From CAIVND01 sp035532075 (GTDB taxonomy: Bacteria; Actinomycetota; Acidimicrobiia; Acidimicrobiales; Bog-793), in the NCBI GenBank assembly GCA_035532075.1, contig DATKRV010000079.1, forward strand, positions 1 through 14,988: a stretch of 14,988 nucleotides of DNA. Direction: 5' to 3'. Below are positions 6,382-13,872 of the stretch, piece by piece; within the stretch, counting starts at the first letter, position 1; each line of letters starts with the position of its first letter. Below the pieces are notes generated by a model. The model saw only the letters and a program-made list of their open reading frames with translations. It searched no databases and was not told the origin of the DNA. The position numbers were made by a program, and so were the translations under genes.

Positions 6382-8805
6382 CTAAGCGCCGTGGCTTATC
6401 GCAACCATCTCCTCGCCGTTGAACAATTCGTCATGATGTGGCTGTCCAACTGTCACTCGACGGTGACGCGTTGACAAAAAGGTCAGTACGTCTTGGAGTT
6501 GATCAACGCGTGCCGGGCGTGCATAGAGATACCCCTGGGCAACAGAGCAGCCAACTGCCCTCAAGCGCCTTGCCTGATCCACGGTTTCGACACCTTCAAC
6601 GATGGTGCGGATACCGAGCGCGCTCGACATGGCAACGATTGCTGCAACAAGAGATTCAGAGGCGGTATTTGTCTCGCGAAGCGGCTCGACAAAGCTCCGG
6701 TCTATTTTCAGCACGTCAATAGGGAGGCGCTGAAGGTACGAAAGTGATGAGTACTGCGTTCCAAAATCGTCGATCGCAAGTGCAATACCAAGTCCACGAA
6801 GCTCATTCAATGTCGCAATCGCCGACTCAGGATCCCGAATGATTTCGGACTCCGTGAGTTCGAGACAGAGTGCCGACGCTTCAAGACCGCGGTTGGCCAG
6901 CATATGCGCGACGCGAGGGACCAGAAGTCCGTCTCGCAACTGATTGACCGAAAGATTCACCGAGACTGTCAGGTCTGCCATGCCAGGCATCTTCCGACAG
7001 ATTGCGAGCTCGCTGAGTGCCTGGTCCAGTACCCAGGTACCGATCTCATTGATGAGTTCTGTCTCTTCTGCAAGATGGATGAATCGATCCGGCAACAAGA
7101 CACCGTAGGTCGGGTGGGACCAACGAACCAAAGCCTCCATGCCGAGTACCTGATGATCATCCATCGCGACAATCGGCTGATACACAAGCTGGAGTTCACC
7201 ACGAAGAGCCGCCTGACGAAGATCGCGCTCAAGTTCAACACGCTCTACGACGCTCGTACGCATCGACTCTTCATAGACTGCAACCGAGTCGCGACCCCCC
7301 TCTTTCGCCTGATACATCGCAGTGTCCGCATCGCGAAGAAGATCTTCGACTTCGCTGAATCTCAGACCAATGCGAGCGAGGTCGCGTGGGCGCGCAAACG
7401 CAAGTCCGATGCTGGCAGAGACGACAAATTCAACATCTGCGATACGAAACGGGGCGCTAAAGCTACGTCGCAGGCTGTTTGCGAATTCAGTCGCCTTTTC
7501 GACGGAGACCGCCTCGCCGAGAACGACCACAAATTCATCGCCTCCAATCCGAGTGACGAGATCGCTGGAGCGAACGCTCGCCTGCAGGCGGCGCGCCACC
7601 TGAATGAGCAACGTGTCGCCGTGCGCATGACCAAGGGTGTCGTTGATGAGTTTAAAACGATCAAGGTCCAAGAAAAGAGCGCCGATCTTCTCCTCCCCGC
7701 CGATCGACAGACCCGCGAGAGACTTCTCGAGATAACGCTCGAGGAACCGACGGTTCGGCAGACCCGTCAAGGCATCATGAGTAGCTTGGTACATCAACTT
7801 CGACTCCGAACGCTCCACGTCATAGAGCGCGCGTACGATCTGTAAAATCGCGATCCCACTCAGCAAAATGACGGTGATAAACAGGCCCATCCGCATTCTG
7901 AAATTCTCTTGCTCCACGCGCAAGAGCAGCAGCGAGGGTGTGCTCAAACCTATAGCTACGAGTCCAACACGCAATGGCGTCCAGTGCGCGCGTTCTTCAA
8001 GTTCAGGAGAGGAGAGCGACGCCATCGAAGGATCGAGCATCGCTGCCGTCGCGCCGATATACGAGACAATGTACGGAATGTTGATAAGAACATTTGTCGG
8101 CGCCATCAGATGCAACTCGGCGAACATATAAAACATGTCGCCGACGCAAAGGCCGGCCATTGCGACGAAGATATAGCGTTCGCACTCCGAGCGATGGTGA
8201 CCCGAGGCGAAGGCAATCTGAAAGGTAACGATCAACAAGAAAACCGAGGCCGCGGGATACGTCACAAGAATGATCCGTATTGAACTCGGGGTTCCCTTCC
8301 GACCCAGTATCGGTTCGATGAGGTACACCCACGAGACTGCAAGTAGTGCAAGAGCAGCGATAATGCCATCGTAGGCAACGCCGAAGCGGCGTTTCGCGAC
8401 GTGTGAACGAGAGATCAAAAATCCATAGAGTCCCGCCGTCAGGGACGCGTAACCGGGCAACGCCAAAAGATCCGGAATGATGCTTCGGTGGATGGTGAGA
8501 TTTCCGAGTGTATTGAGCCTCGTCCGCATCACTCCATCCGCGATGAAAAGTACAAATGCTCCGAGGATCATCAACCATGGCCACACGGGTTTCGGCCGAT
8601 ATCGCGTCACACCAACAATGGTCGCAATCGGAGCAGCAACGCCGGCAAGACCCAGAACCCACTGATCCGTTATCCGTAAAGACCCGAAAATGACCGCGAC
8701 CACCATGATGAGAAATATGACGACACGGCGGCGCTTCGCCTCTGACGCAGCCGCGCTGTTGTCGTCAACCCGGCCAAAGCGCGTTTCTAGCAATCGAGTA
8801 GTCAT
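6382..8805 (-). CDS. Membrane-anchored GGDEF-EAL c-di-GMP cyclase/phosphodiesterase
   Basis: An 807-residue protein. After a basic N-terminus, residues about 28-328 carry eight to nine hydrophobic membrane segments, a MASE-like sensor of no named type. The GGDEF domain (about 338-510) has the intact signature GGDEF (421-425), an RxxD inhibitory site (RSSD, 412-415), and metal and substrate residues in FLDLDRFKLINDTLGHAHGD. The EAL domain (about 525-775) keeps the catalytic set: EALVRW (557-562), NLSVNQ (617-622), ELTES (649-653), DDFGT (679-683), KID (700-702), VEGVE (736-740) and QGYL. Both domains therefore look able to work, so it could make or degrade c-di-GMP depending on membrane signals. 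The ATG at 8805 has no Shine-Dalgarno. A FliA/WhiG-like promoter ends 8 bases upstream, which would give a nearly leaderless message. The PilZ-glycosyltransferase gene lies upstream on the same strand, beyond a 0.75 kb gap. Confidence 0.95.
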   Translation of the reverse strand: MTTRLLETRFGRVDDNSAAASEAKRRRVVIFLIMVVAVIFGSLRITDQWVLGLAGVAAPIATIVGVTRYRPKPVWPWLMILGAFVLFIADGVMRTRLNTLGNLTIHRSIIPDLLALPGYASLTAGLYGFLISRSHVAKRRFGVAYDGIIAALALLAVSWVYLIEPILGRKGTPSSIRIILVTYPAASVFLLIVTFQIAFASGHHRSECERYIFVAMAGLCVGDMFYMFAELHLMAPTNVLINIPYIVSYIGATAAMLDPSMASLSSPELEERAHWTPLRVGLVAIGLSTPSLLLLRVEQENFRMRMGLFITVILLSGIAILQIVRALYDVERSESKLMYQATHDALTGLPNRRFLERYLEKSLAGLSIGGEEKIGALFLDLDRFKLINDTLGHAHGDTLLIQVARRLQASVRSSDLVTRIGGDEFVVVLGEAVSVEKATEFANSLRRSFSAPFRIADVEFVVSASIGLAFARPRDLARIGLRFSEVEDLLRDADTAMYQAKEGGRDSVAVYEESMRTSVVERVELERDLRQAALRGELQLVYQPIVAMDDHQVLGMEALVRWSHPTYGVLLPDRFIHLAEETELINEIGTWVLDQALSELAICRKMPGMADLTVSVNLSVNQLRDGLLVPRVAHMLANRGLEASALCLELTESEIIRDPESAIATLNELRGLGIALAIDDFGTQYSSLSYLQRLPIDVLKIDRSFVEPLRETNTASESLVAAIVAMSSALGIRTIVEGVETVDQARRLRAVGCSVAQGYLYARPARVDQLQDVLTFLSTRHRRVTVGQPHHDELFNGEEMVAISHGA

Positions 8806-8813
8806 CAGAGTGG

Positions 8814-8841
8814 CTAACGGCCTCTCACACGCCAGACTTGA
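8814..8841 (-). promoter_or_regulatory. FliA/WhiG-like promoter of the GGDEF-EAL gene
   Basis: On the minus strand, TCAAGTCT (from 8841) is followed by GCCGTTAG (8821 to 8814), with 16 bases between TCAA and GCCG. The sigma28 consensus is TAAAGTTT, then GCCGATAA, with about 14-16 bases between TAAA and GCCG. Six of eight bases match at each element. The start would fall at or just before the ATG at 8805. The same -10 motif, extended to GGCCGTTAGC, and the same 16-base spacing occur before the PilZ-glycosyltransferase gene. Confidence 0.5.
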
Positions 8842-8854
8842 GCAATATTCTCAA
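8838..8854. promoter_or_regulatory. Inverted repeat TTGAG-N7-CTCAA overlapping the -35 element
   Basis: A perfect 5-bp inverted repeat with an AATATT core overlaps the TCAA -35 element of the putative FliA-like promoter of the GGDEF-EAL gene. A repressor bound here would block the promoter. The arms are short, so this is a candidate only. Confidence 0.3.
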
Positions 8855-9100
8855 CCGGAGGAATTTATTTGGACCTGCGGGCACAAAAGCAGGTCCTGGG
8901 TCAGATCATGCACATGGCCCAAAACGACCGCTCGTGGGGGCGGGGCGGATTTGCGCGGCCGGCGGCCGACACCTCCTGACCCGGCGTCCACGCCTCGAGG
9001 TCGGTCGAGCGGCCGCTCGATTGGCCTATCGATGGACTTTTCGGGCCACAAGCGCCGTCTCTTGGCGCGTCCGCTGGAACACTGCCCCGCGACGGTCTCC
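8855..9100. other. GC-rich spacer with a 16-bp palindrome, no gene
   Basis: No frame looks coding. Bases about 8935-9020 are clearly richer in G and C than their surroundings and hold several short palindromes, including a perfect 16-bp one, TCGAGCGGCCGCTCGA, at 9005-9020. This abrupt composition change next to an insertion-sequence relic may mark inserted DNA. Confidence 0.4.
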
Positions 9101-9423
9101 CTATCTCAGACCACTCAGTGTTTCCCTCACCTCCTCCGTCGCTGCACAGCTCGCCCAAAGCGTCGATGCCACGTAACCAGATTGCAAATGCAGAGGCCGC
9201 CGATTGTCGAAAACTTCGAGATCGTCAAAGACGATGTGCGACATTTCGAGTCATGTTTTGCATCTCTCGCGGTCGGGTGGTTCGGTTTCTACGCGCGACC
9301 GTAACGACTTCATCGTCGCGTGGTCGAACGCGTCGCTGACTGGAATGAACGCCAGACCAAGGCGTCGTTTCAAAACAATTCAACGAAAGGCCACAACTTG
9401 ATCTGTGCGCCGTGATCTGGATG
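9101..9423 (-). pseudogene. Degenerate IS3-family transposase (C-terminal OrfB relic)
   Basis: Reading the minus strand across frames reveals the tail of an IS3-type DDE transposase. First comes HPDHGAQIKLWPFVELF (cf. HSDHGSQY...AF), ending in a stop. After a frameshift comes FIPVSDAFDHATMKSLRSRVETEPPDRERCKT (cf. SVGDAYDNAMAESFFATLECELLDR...KT), then a stop. The same frame then gives HIVFDDLEVFDNRRPLHLQSGYVAS (cf. IFDFIEVFYNRRRLHSALGYLSP). The order and spacing of these motifs match the family, so this is a real relic, but stops and a frameshift rule out function. The N-terminal half and OrfA are missing; the homology breaks off at about 9423, right beside the heptamer array at 9429. The complement of this region also gives misleading ORFs. 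Confidence 0.75.
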
Positions 9424-9428
9424 GACCA

Positions 9429-9460
9429 GGGACAAGGGACAAGGGACAAGGGACAAGGGA
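9429..9460. repeat. Heptamer tandem repeat GGGACAA, about 4.6 copies
   Basis: Four perfect copies of GGGACAA lie at 9429-9435, 9436-9442, 9443-9449 and 9450-9456, followed by GGGA. The array sits directly at the broken end of the IS3 transposase relic and about 100 bases beyond the 3' end of the PilZ-glycosyltransferase gene. It is a likely slippage-prone minisatellite. Confidence 0.95.
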
Positions 9461-9558
9461 ACCCTGGGTTGCGAGTCGTTGCGCTAGAGCAGTTTGAGCG
9501 CATATTTCAATGTTTCGGAACACACCATTTCGCGTAAACGAGCTAGGGCCCGAGAAAA

Positions 9559-11514
9559 CTATGCAGCCACCGGCGTCGTCGCGGCGTTGCGCGATCCTTC
9601 AAGATTGACACCTCCAAAGAGCGACGTCGTCAGACGAGCGATCTCGCGGTCTTGGCCTTCGGCGAAGCGCAACATGACAAGTACACCGTCATCGCCGAAC
9701 ACGTGACTACTGCACACATGTGCCGCGAGCGCAATATCGTTGTCACCAAGGTGTAGCCAGAGAATGTGCTCGACGAGCGAGGAGTCGGGAACTTCCGCGC
9801 TCCGGATCAACGCACCACCGACGGAGATATCGACGAGATGGCCAGGTCGGTCATCGAGTTCGACCGGCGTCCCGATCCTGACTCGAACTGCCGCGCGGCG
9901 CTCAGTCGCGAACCGATCCGAGTGAATGCGCAGCACCGCGAGGACGAGAATGACTCCATTGAAGGCTGCCCACGCGGCTGCGCCGTAGACGACCCAGCGG
10001 ACATGGTAGGTAAGCGAGGTGAGACCGGCAAGCGTGAGACCGAACCAAATGCCGGCAATTGCGGTCGCGACAATCAGGGCGAGCAGTAGCACCGGCGGGT
10101 GAATCCGTTTTCTTGCCTCGCTACTTTGCTTTGCCGTCACGCGAAACGCGCGTTCGCCACGATGCAAGTACGCCAGAGTTGCGCGTATGTTGCTCTGCAT
10201 ACGGACAAACTCAAAAAGCACCGCCATGCCCTGTGGCGCATACCCGCGCGACAACATGGCCAAAGCGAGACGCTGGGAGGCAAAGGTGACGCCAAATACC
10301 ATCACGAACAGCAGAGCTGGCGCGTGGATTGGATTGGCTCCGCTGGTCAAGACCACGAGTGGCAAAAGCACATACCCGAGACTTCGCCACGCGTCGAACC
10401 AGCCGAGGATCGTCGAAGCATAAGCAAGACGCTGTGTCATGCTCAGGCCTCGTCCGGTCAGGGGATGCTCGAGTCGAAGTATCTGCATGGCGCCGGTTCC
10501 CCATCGGGTCCGCTGTGCCTGATACTCCGAAGCGTTCCTCGCGGCGAGGCCATAAGCGAGCACCTCGTTGTGGTACACAGTGTGCCAACCTCGTCGGTGC
10601 AGTCGGATCGTCGTGTGCATGTCCTCGGTAACCGTCTCCTCCGCGACACCACCAATTTCGCGTAGCGCGGAGAGGCGTACGAGCGCGTTGGTGCCGCACC
10701 AAAACGCCGCATGCCAACGGTTCTTACCGGGTTGGATCGCGCGGTAGAAGAGCCTTTGCTCACTGAAGGCCTCACGTCTTCGCTGGCGCCAGAGCCATGA
10801 CCTGTTCTTGCCGTGCTCGAACGATTCCACGTTGTAAAAGTCTTGTGGAGTCTGGACAACGGCTACCTTTGGATCGTCGAAGTAGGCGAGCGTATTGGTC
10901 AGAAAACCGGCATTTGCCACATGATCGGCATCGAGCACACCGACGATATCCACGTCGAGTTTTGCGATGGCATTATTCAAATTTCCGGCCTTCGCATGCA
11001 AGGTGTCTTCGCGCGCGAGATAACGCGCTCCGAGGGACTCGGCGAGTTCTTTGACCCACGTCCTTCGGCCATCATCGAGCACCCATGTCTCGTGGTCGGG
11101 AGCGAGCGAGGTCGCAGCGGCCACCGTCGGCAAAAGCACCTCGCGTGGCTCGTTAAAGGTCGGAATCAGCACCGCGATCCGAAGTGATGTCCGCCTGACC
11201 TTGACGGGCACGGGCGCACTGTCGACGTCCCAAAGCGAAAAGCAAAAGAGCGCAAGACTTCCTACCGCGGAAAGTTCCAGGAGCCAGAGTGGAACCGATA
11301 TCCACAGGTTGTCACCGAGCGTGTATCTCGCTCGCCAGCTCAGGTACGCGCAACTGATGACAAGCGCAATGAGAGCGACGCCGTGAACCGCGAACCTGCG
11401 CAAGCGCGACTCCGGCTCGGGAATGGAACTCCCGGCAGAGAACTCGGTCTGCACATTCGACTCCGTTCGACTGGTTCCCTGCCGTTTTTCACGGTCTGTT
11501 TTGAGCGCAAGCAC
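9559..11514 (-). CDS. GT2 (cellulose synthase-like) glycosyltransferase with C-terminal PilZ domain
   Basis: A 651-residue membrane glycosyltransferase. I place the start at the GTG at 11514 because a strong Shine-Dalgarno (AGGAGG) ends 7 bases before it; an in-frame ATG at 11595 lacks one. Two membrane segments (about 41-60 and 70-95) precede the GT2 domain, which has all processive-synthase motifs: DDG (147-149), DAD (195-197), TED (296-298) and QRTRW (334-338). Further membrane helices follow (about 375-410 and 472-530). The C-terminus is a PilZ domain with RxxxR (Arg540 to Arg544) and DISVGG (562-567), the c-di-GMP-binding residues. This is the BcsA layout: polymerisation of a polysaccharide across the membrane, switched on by c-di-GMP. 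No BcsB or other cellulose genes are near, so the polymer is unknown. A FliA/WhiG-like promoter lies about 65 bases upstream. The next gene on this strand is the GGDEF-EAL gene. Confidence 0.93.
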   Translation of the reverse strand: MLALKTDREKRQGTSRTESNVQTEFSAGSSIPEPESRLRRFAVHGVALIALVISCAYLSWRARYTLGDNLWISVPLWLLELSAVGSLALFCFSLWDVDSAPVPVKVRRTSLRIAVLIPTFNEPREVLLPTVAAATSLAPDHETWVLDDGRRTWVKELAESLGARYLAREDTLHAKAGNLNNAIAKLDVDIVGVLDADHVANAGFLTNTLAYFDDPKVAVVQTPQDFYNVESFEHGKNRSWLWRQRRREAFSEQRLFYRAIQPGKNRWHAAFWCGTNALVRLSALREIGGVAEETVTEDMHTTIRLHRRGWHTVYHNEVLAYGLAARNASEYQAQRTRWGTGAMQILRLEHPLTGRGLSMTQRLAYASTILGWFDAWRSLGYVLLPLVVLTSGANPIHAPALLFVMVFGVTFASQRLALAMLSRGYAPQGMAVLFEFVRMQSNIRATLAYLHRGERAFRVTAKQSSEARKRIHPPVLLLALIVATAIAGIWFGLTLAGLTSLTYHVRWVVYGAAAWAAFNGVILVLAVLRIHSDRFATERRAAVRVRIGTPVELDDRPGHLVDISVGGALIRSAEVPDSSLVEHILWLHLGDNDIALAAHVCSSHVFGDDGVLVMLRFAEGQDREIARLTTSLFGGVNLEGSRNAATTPVAA

Positions 11515-11520
11515 GGAATT

Positions 11521-11527
11521 TCCTCCT
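11521..11527 (-). promoter_or_regulatory. Strong ribosome-binding site that fixes the GTG start
   Basis: AGGAGGA on the minus strand is a near-perfect Shine-Dalgarno sequence placed properly before the GTG at 11514. It lies inside the longer open frame that begins at 11595, which argues that the extra 27 N-terminal codons are not translated. Confidence 0.85.
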
Positions 11528-11579
11528 GATGATCTTGAAAATGGCTGGTGCGGTGTGGTTTGCAACCCTCTGTTGATAG

Positions 11580-11607
11580 CTAACGGCCACCTCATTGCCG
11601 ATATTCA
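11580..11607 (-). promoter_or_regulatory. FliA/WhiG-like promoter of the PilZ-glycosyltransferase gene
   Basis: On the minus strand TGAA (11607 to 11604) precedes GCCGTTAG (11587 to 11580) with exactly 16 bases between, the same spacing and the same ten-base GGCCGTTAGC as before the GGDEF-EAL gene. The match to the sigma28 consensus is 3 of 4 at TAAA and 6 of 8 at GCCGATAA. Transcription would start near 11573, leaving a leader of almost 60 bases that ends in the strong ribosome-binding site. On the opposite strand the overlapping bases 11597-11604 read GCCGATAT, a perfect sigmaD-type -10, but without a good -35. Confidence 0.45.
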
Positions 11608-12046
11608 GCAAATGTTCAGCACCCGAGCAACAGGGCCGTCCCGAAGAACCAAAAAGAGCCATTTGGCGCATCATCCGGAGCGAACGGCACCCCCTTTGAC
11701 TCTCCTCTGACCGGACCGGGCGCCCGTTGAAGCCGTCGCGGTCGGCAGAAACCTCTTCTGCAAGATCGTGGGGGTCGTGATGGACATCAAGGCTCGCGAA
11801 CCGTCTGTATTACTCTCGATCCGGCATGCTTGAGCCAGCTTGGTCTCAACATCGGCGTTCGGACATGGCCGACGACAATCAGGTCGAGCGCACCTTTGGA
11901 ACCGTCGAAAGAGATGGCTCTCGCTCTGACAGTGATTGACCGGATCGGTTGTCGCCTCCCCGGGAGGCGACAGGCGCTGCACAAGAGGTCCAGATCCCCG
12001 CGTTGTAGCTGGAAAGGCCACACCCGACGCGTTGGAATTTCGGCCA

Positions 12047-12063
12047 GCCCGGTAACGCCGGGC
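12047..12063. other. Short GC-rich hairpin
   Basis: GCCCGG (12047-12052) pairs with CCGGGC (12058-12063) around a 5-base loop, TAACG. The stem is perfect and very stable for its size. No T-run follows on either strand. It may be part of a structured RNA or simply a chance palindrome in a GC-rich patch. Confidence 0.4.
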
Positions 12064-12496
12064 CCCACAGTCCACCAAGCCGGTCGGCATTCTTGCAAAC
12101 CACTCATCCAATACGCCTCAAAAGCACGTAAAGCTGGGCCTGTCTCGCCATCTCCCAGTTTTGGCCGACCTGCACATCTCGCGGCCGTTCCCACGCCTAT
12201 TCTCTCGATTCGTACCAAGGCGACGATCGACACTGTCGTCGTGGGAACCACGCGCTCAGTCAGACTTCACACTGCAACGGCTGGCTGGGTCGAAGTGATC
12301 GACCGGGTCCATACCGCGCGTCTCGGCCTTGAACCTCTGAGGGTCGTCACCATCAGAGAAAGCGCAGCTCGACGACCAACAGCCGGCGCGGATATCGCGG
12401 CTGAACTTTCGCTAACTATCGATCGGACAAAACTGCTGATCTCGATGAGACACGAAACATCATCGTCCGTCGTCATGATGCAGATTCGAGGTCCTA

Positions 12497-12535
12497 AGTT
12501 GTCATCATTTCAGTTGCCATCATTTCAGTTGCCAT
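12497..12535. repeat. 15-bp tandem repeat, 2.6 copies
   Basis: AGTTGYCATCATTTC occurs at 12497-12511 and 12512-12526, followed by AGTTGCCAT to 12535. The copies differ at one position (T or C). The unit length is a multiple of three, and the repeat sits at the end of the unassigned plus-strand frame 11830-12537, where it would encode a repeated SFQLP, but I do not think that frame is a gene. Confidence 0.9.
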
Positions 12536-13835
12536 AGTCATCGAGGGAGTCCCCGTGGGGTCAAGCGATGCCCGACCACAACGCGACTCTGAATCTCACT
12601 CACACAATGGAGCATCAACGCGTCGAACGATGATCTCTCAGCGAGCCTGACCAAAACCAGCGCCACGATACGCAGACCCCGAGCAAACGGCTCATTGCAA
12701 GAGACTTCGATGTTGTCGCGTTTGAGGCGACGGACTCCAAGAGATTCTCGATGATCGCCTTTTCTTGCCTGATTTCAGTTCGTCTTGATCGTCTTGCATT
12801 CGTCAAAGAGGACTACGTCCATAAGACGAATCGCTCTCGCATGTTGCTCTTCGATTGAAAATCCGGAGCGCCGTGGATCAGCAGCGAACTCGGGATCGAT
12901 CTCGCGTAACGCGTCCGCACGGCGTACTTGATCTGAGAACCATGATCAGCTGGCTCCTTATGAACCTGCGCGAAGAAATTTTTCGACGACAACGCTACCT
13001 TCGCATTCGACACAAGACAGAGTGGAGCCTCTCGTGTCACAAGAAGTTGAATATGCTCTGTCTCTCCTTTGATGCTGATCCACGCAATGGCTCAATATTT
13101 CGTTGTGTCACTGAGAGCGAACCGCGATCTCTTTGAGAGCTTTCCTGCTTTTGCGGTGCGCGCTCGTGCACGCCATCATCGTCCCCGACGCATCAAAAGA
13201 AAGCCGCAAGAGATATCGAAATTCCGCCATATTGCCAGTCGTCGTGAAAATCAATTGCGGATTCTCGGATGCGAATTTCTCGGCGATACCGGCCACGAAG
13301 TCCCTTTGGGAACATTCAACGAATCGGTCTTCGCGACCATTACGTCAATAATGAAAATCCCTGAAGAGCTCGTTATCTCAAGAGATCTGTAGTGTGTTCA
13401 CCTCACCATCTTCCATTCAGATACCGGCGCACGAACCTTTCATTCCACCCGTTCCAGACAACACCTGATACGGACAACGGTCTCGTAAGAATCTCGATGC
13501 CATTCAACGCGCATTATTGAACAACCCTTTGGTTGAATCGGGCTCGAAATATCAAATGGCAAGAGGTATCTGGCCAGTGATACCAGAACTGAGTTTTCGC
13601 GTGGTCGACGAATGGTTATTCGCAACCGCCATTGTCTGACAACATTGAAAAGATTGAAACGAGAGTGCGGATCGACTGGCGTGCGACAGAGAGTTGATGG
13701 TGCGAGAGAGATAACCCATCAAGATCTCAATTGTAGTTTTTGCAATGATTGTTGCAACAAATAGGTTGGTTGGCACTTATCGAACAAACGGCACATCTCA
13801 GACCGACAGCGATCAAATGCAGCGCTACCTACCTA

Positions 13836-13872
13836 TTGCGATCAAAGCACCAGTCGCAATAGAATGTGTGCT
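13836..13872 (+). promoter_or_regulatory. Leaderless sigma70-type promoter of the second sigma-factor gene
   Basis: TTGCGA (13836-13841), an 18-base spacer and TAGAAT (13860-13865; 5 of 6 to consensus) are followed by GTGTGCT and the ATG at 13873. Boxes, spacing and the 7 bases before the ATG equal those of the paralogue at 2452, while the DNA further upstream is largely different. The message should begin at or beside the A of the start codon. Confidence 0.65.

Larger units (their letters stand above)
11608..13835. other. 2.2 kb gene desert between the glycosyltransferase and the second sigma gene
   Basis: Several frames of 60-235 codons are open on both strands (the longest is 11830-12537 plus), but none has recognisable motifs or a ribosome-binding site, and plausible-looking pieces switch frame and strand. 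One minus-strand piece near 12050-12110 reads VGPGVTGLAEIP, faintly like bacterial sugar transferases, without the rest of the domain. The stretch also holds a GC-rich hairpin (12047-12063) and a 15-bp tandem repeat (12497-12535). Its right half is more AT-rich with many stops. It is most likely decayed genes, or non-coding DNA carrying an unseen RNA. Confidence 0.5.

Noticed and set aside
6904..7845. A 313-codon plus-strand open frame opposite the GGDEF-EAL gene
   Set aside because: It lies wholly antisense to a gene with all catalytic motifs intact, and its product shows no motifs; it is a codon-bias shadow.
11787..12251. Minus-strand frame with VGPGVTGLAEIP, reminiscent of bacterial sugar transferases (PGITGLxQV)
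   Set aside because: Only one short motif matches; the preceding and following conserved blocks of the family are absent in all frames I read.
11830..12537. A 235-codon plus-strand frame in the gene desert
   Set aside because: No recognisable motifs, Arg/Ser/Pro-rich first half and a tandem repeat at its end. The part near 12258-12500 looks somewhat protein-like, but not enough to call.
12813..13040. Minus-strand frame containing ADHGSQ, which recalls the DHGSQY motif of IS3 transposases
   Set aside because: The residues after it do not follow the GxVGDxYDNA...ES pattern in any frame, unlike the clear relic at 9101-9423.
13069..13392. Overlapping frames on both strands (plus 13069-13392; minus 13108-13296)
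   Set aside because: Neither shows recognisable motifs or a translation signal, and each is the other's shadow.
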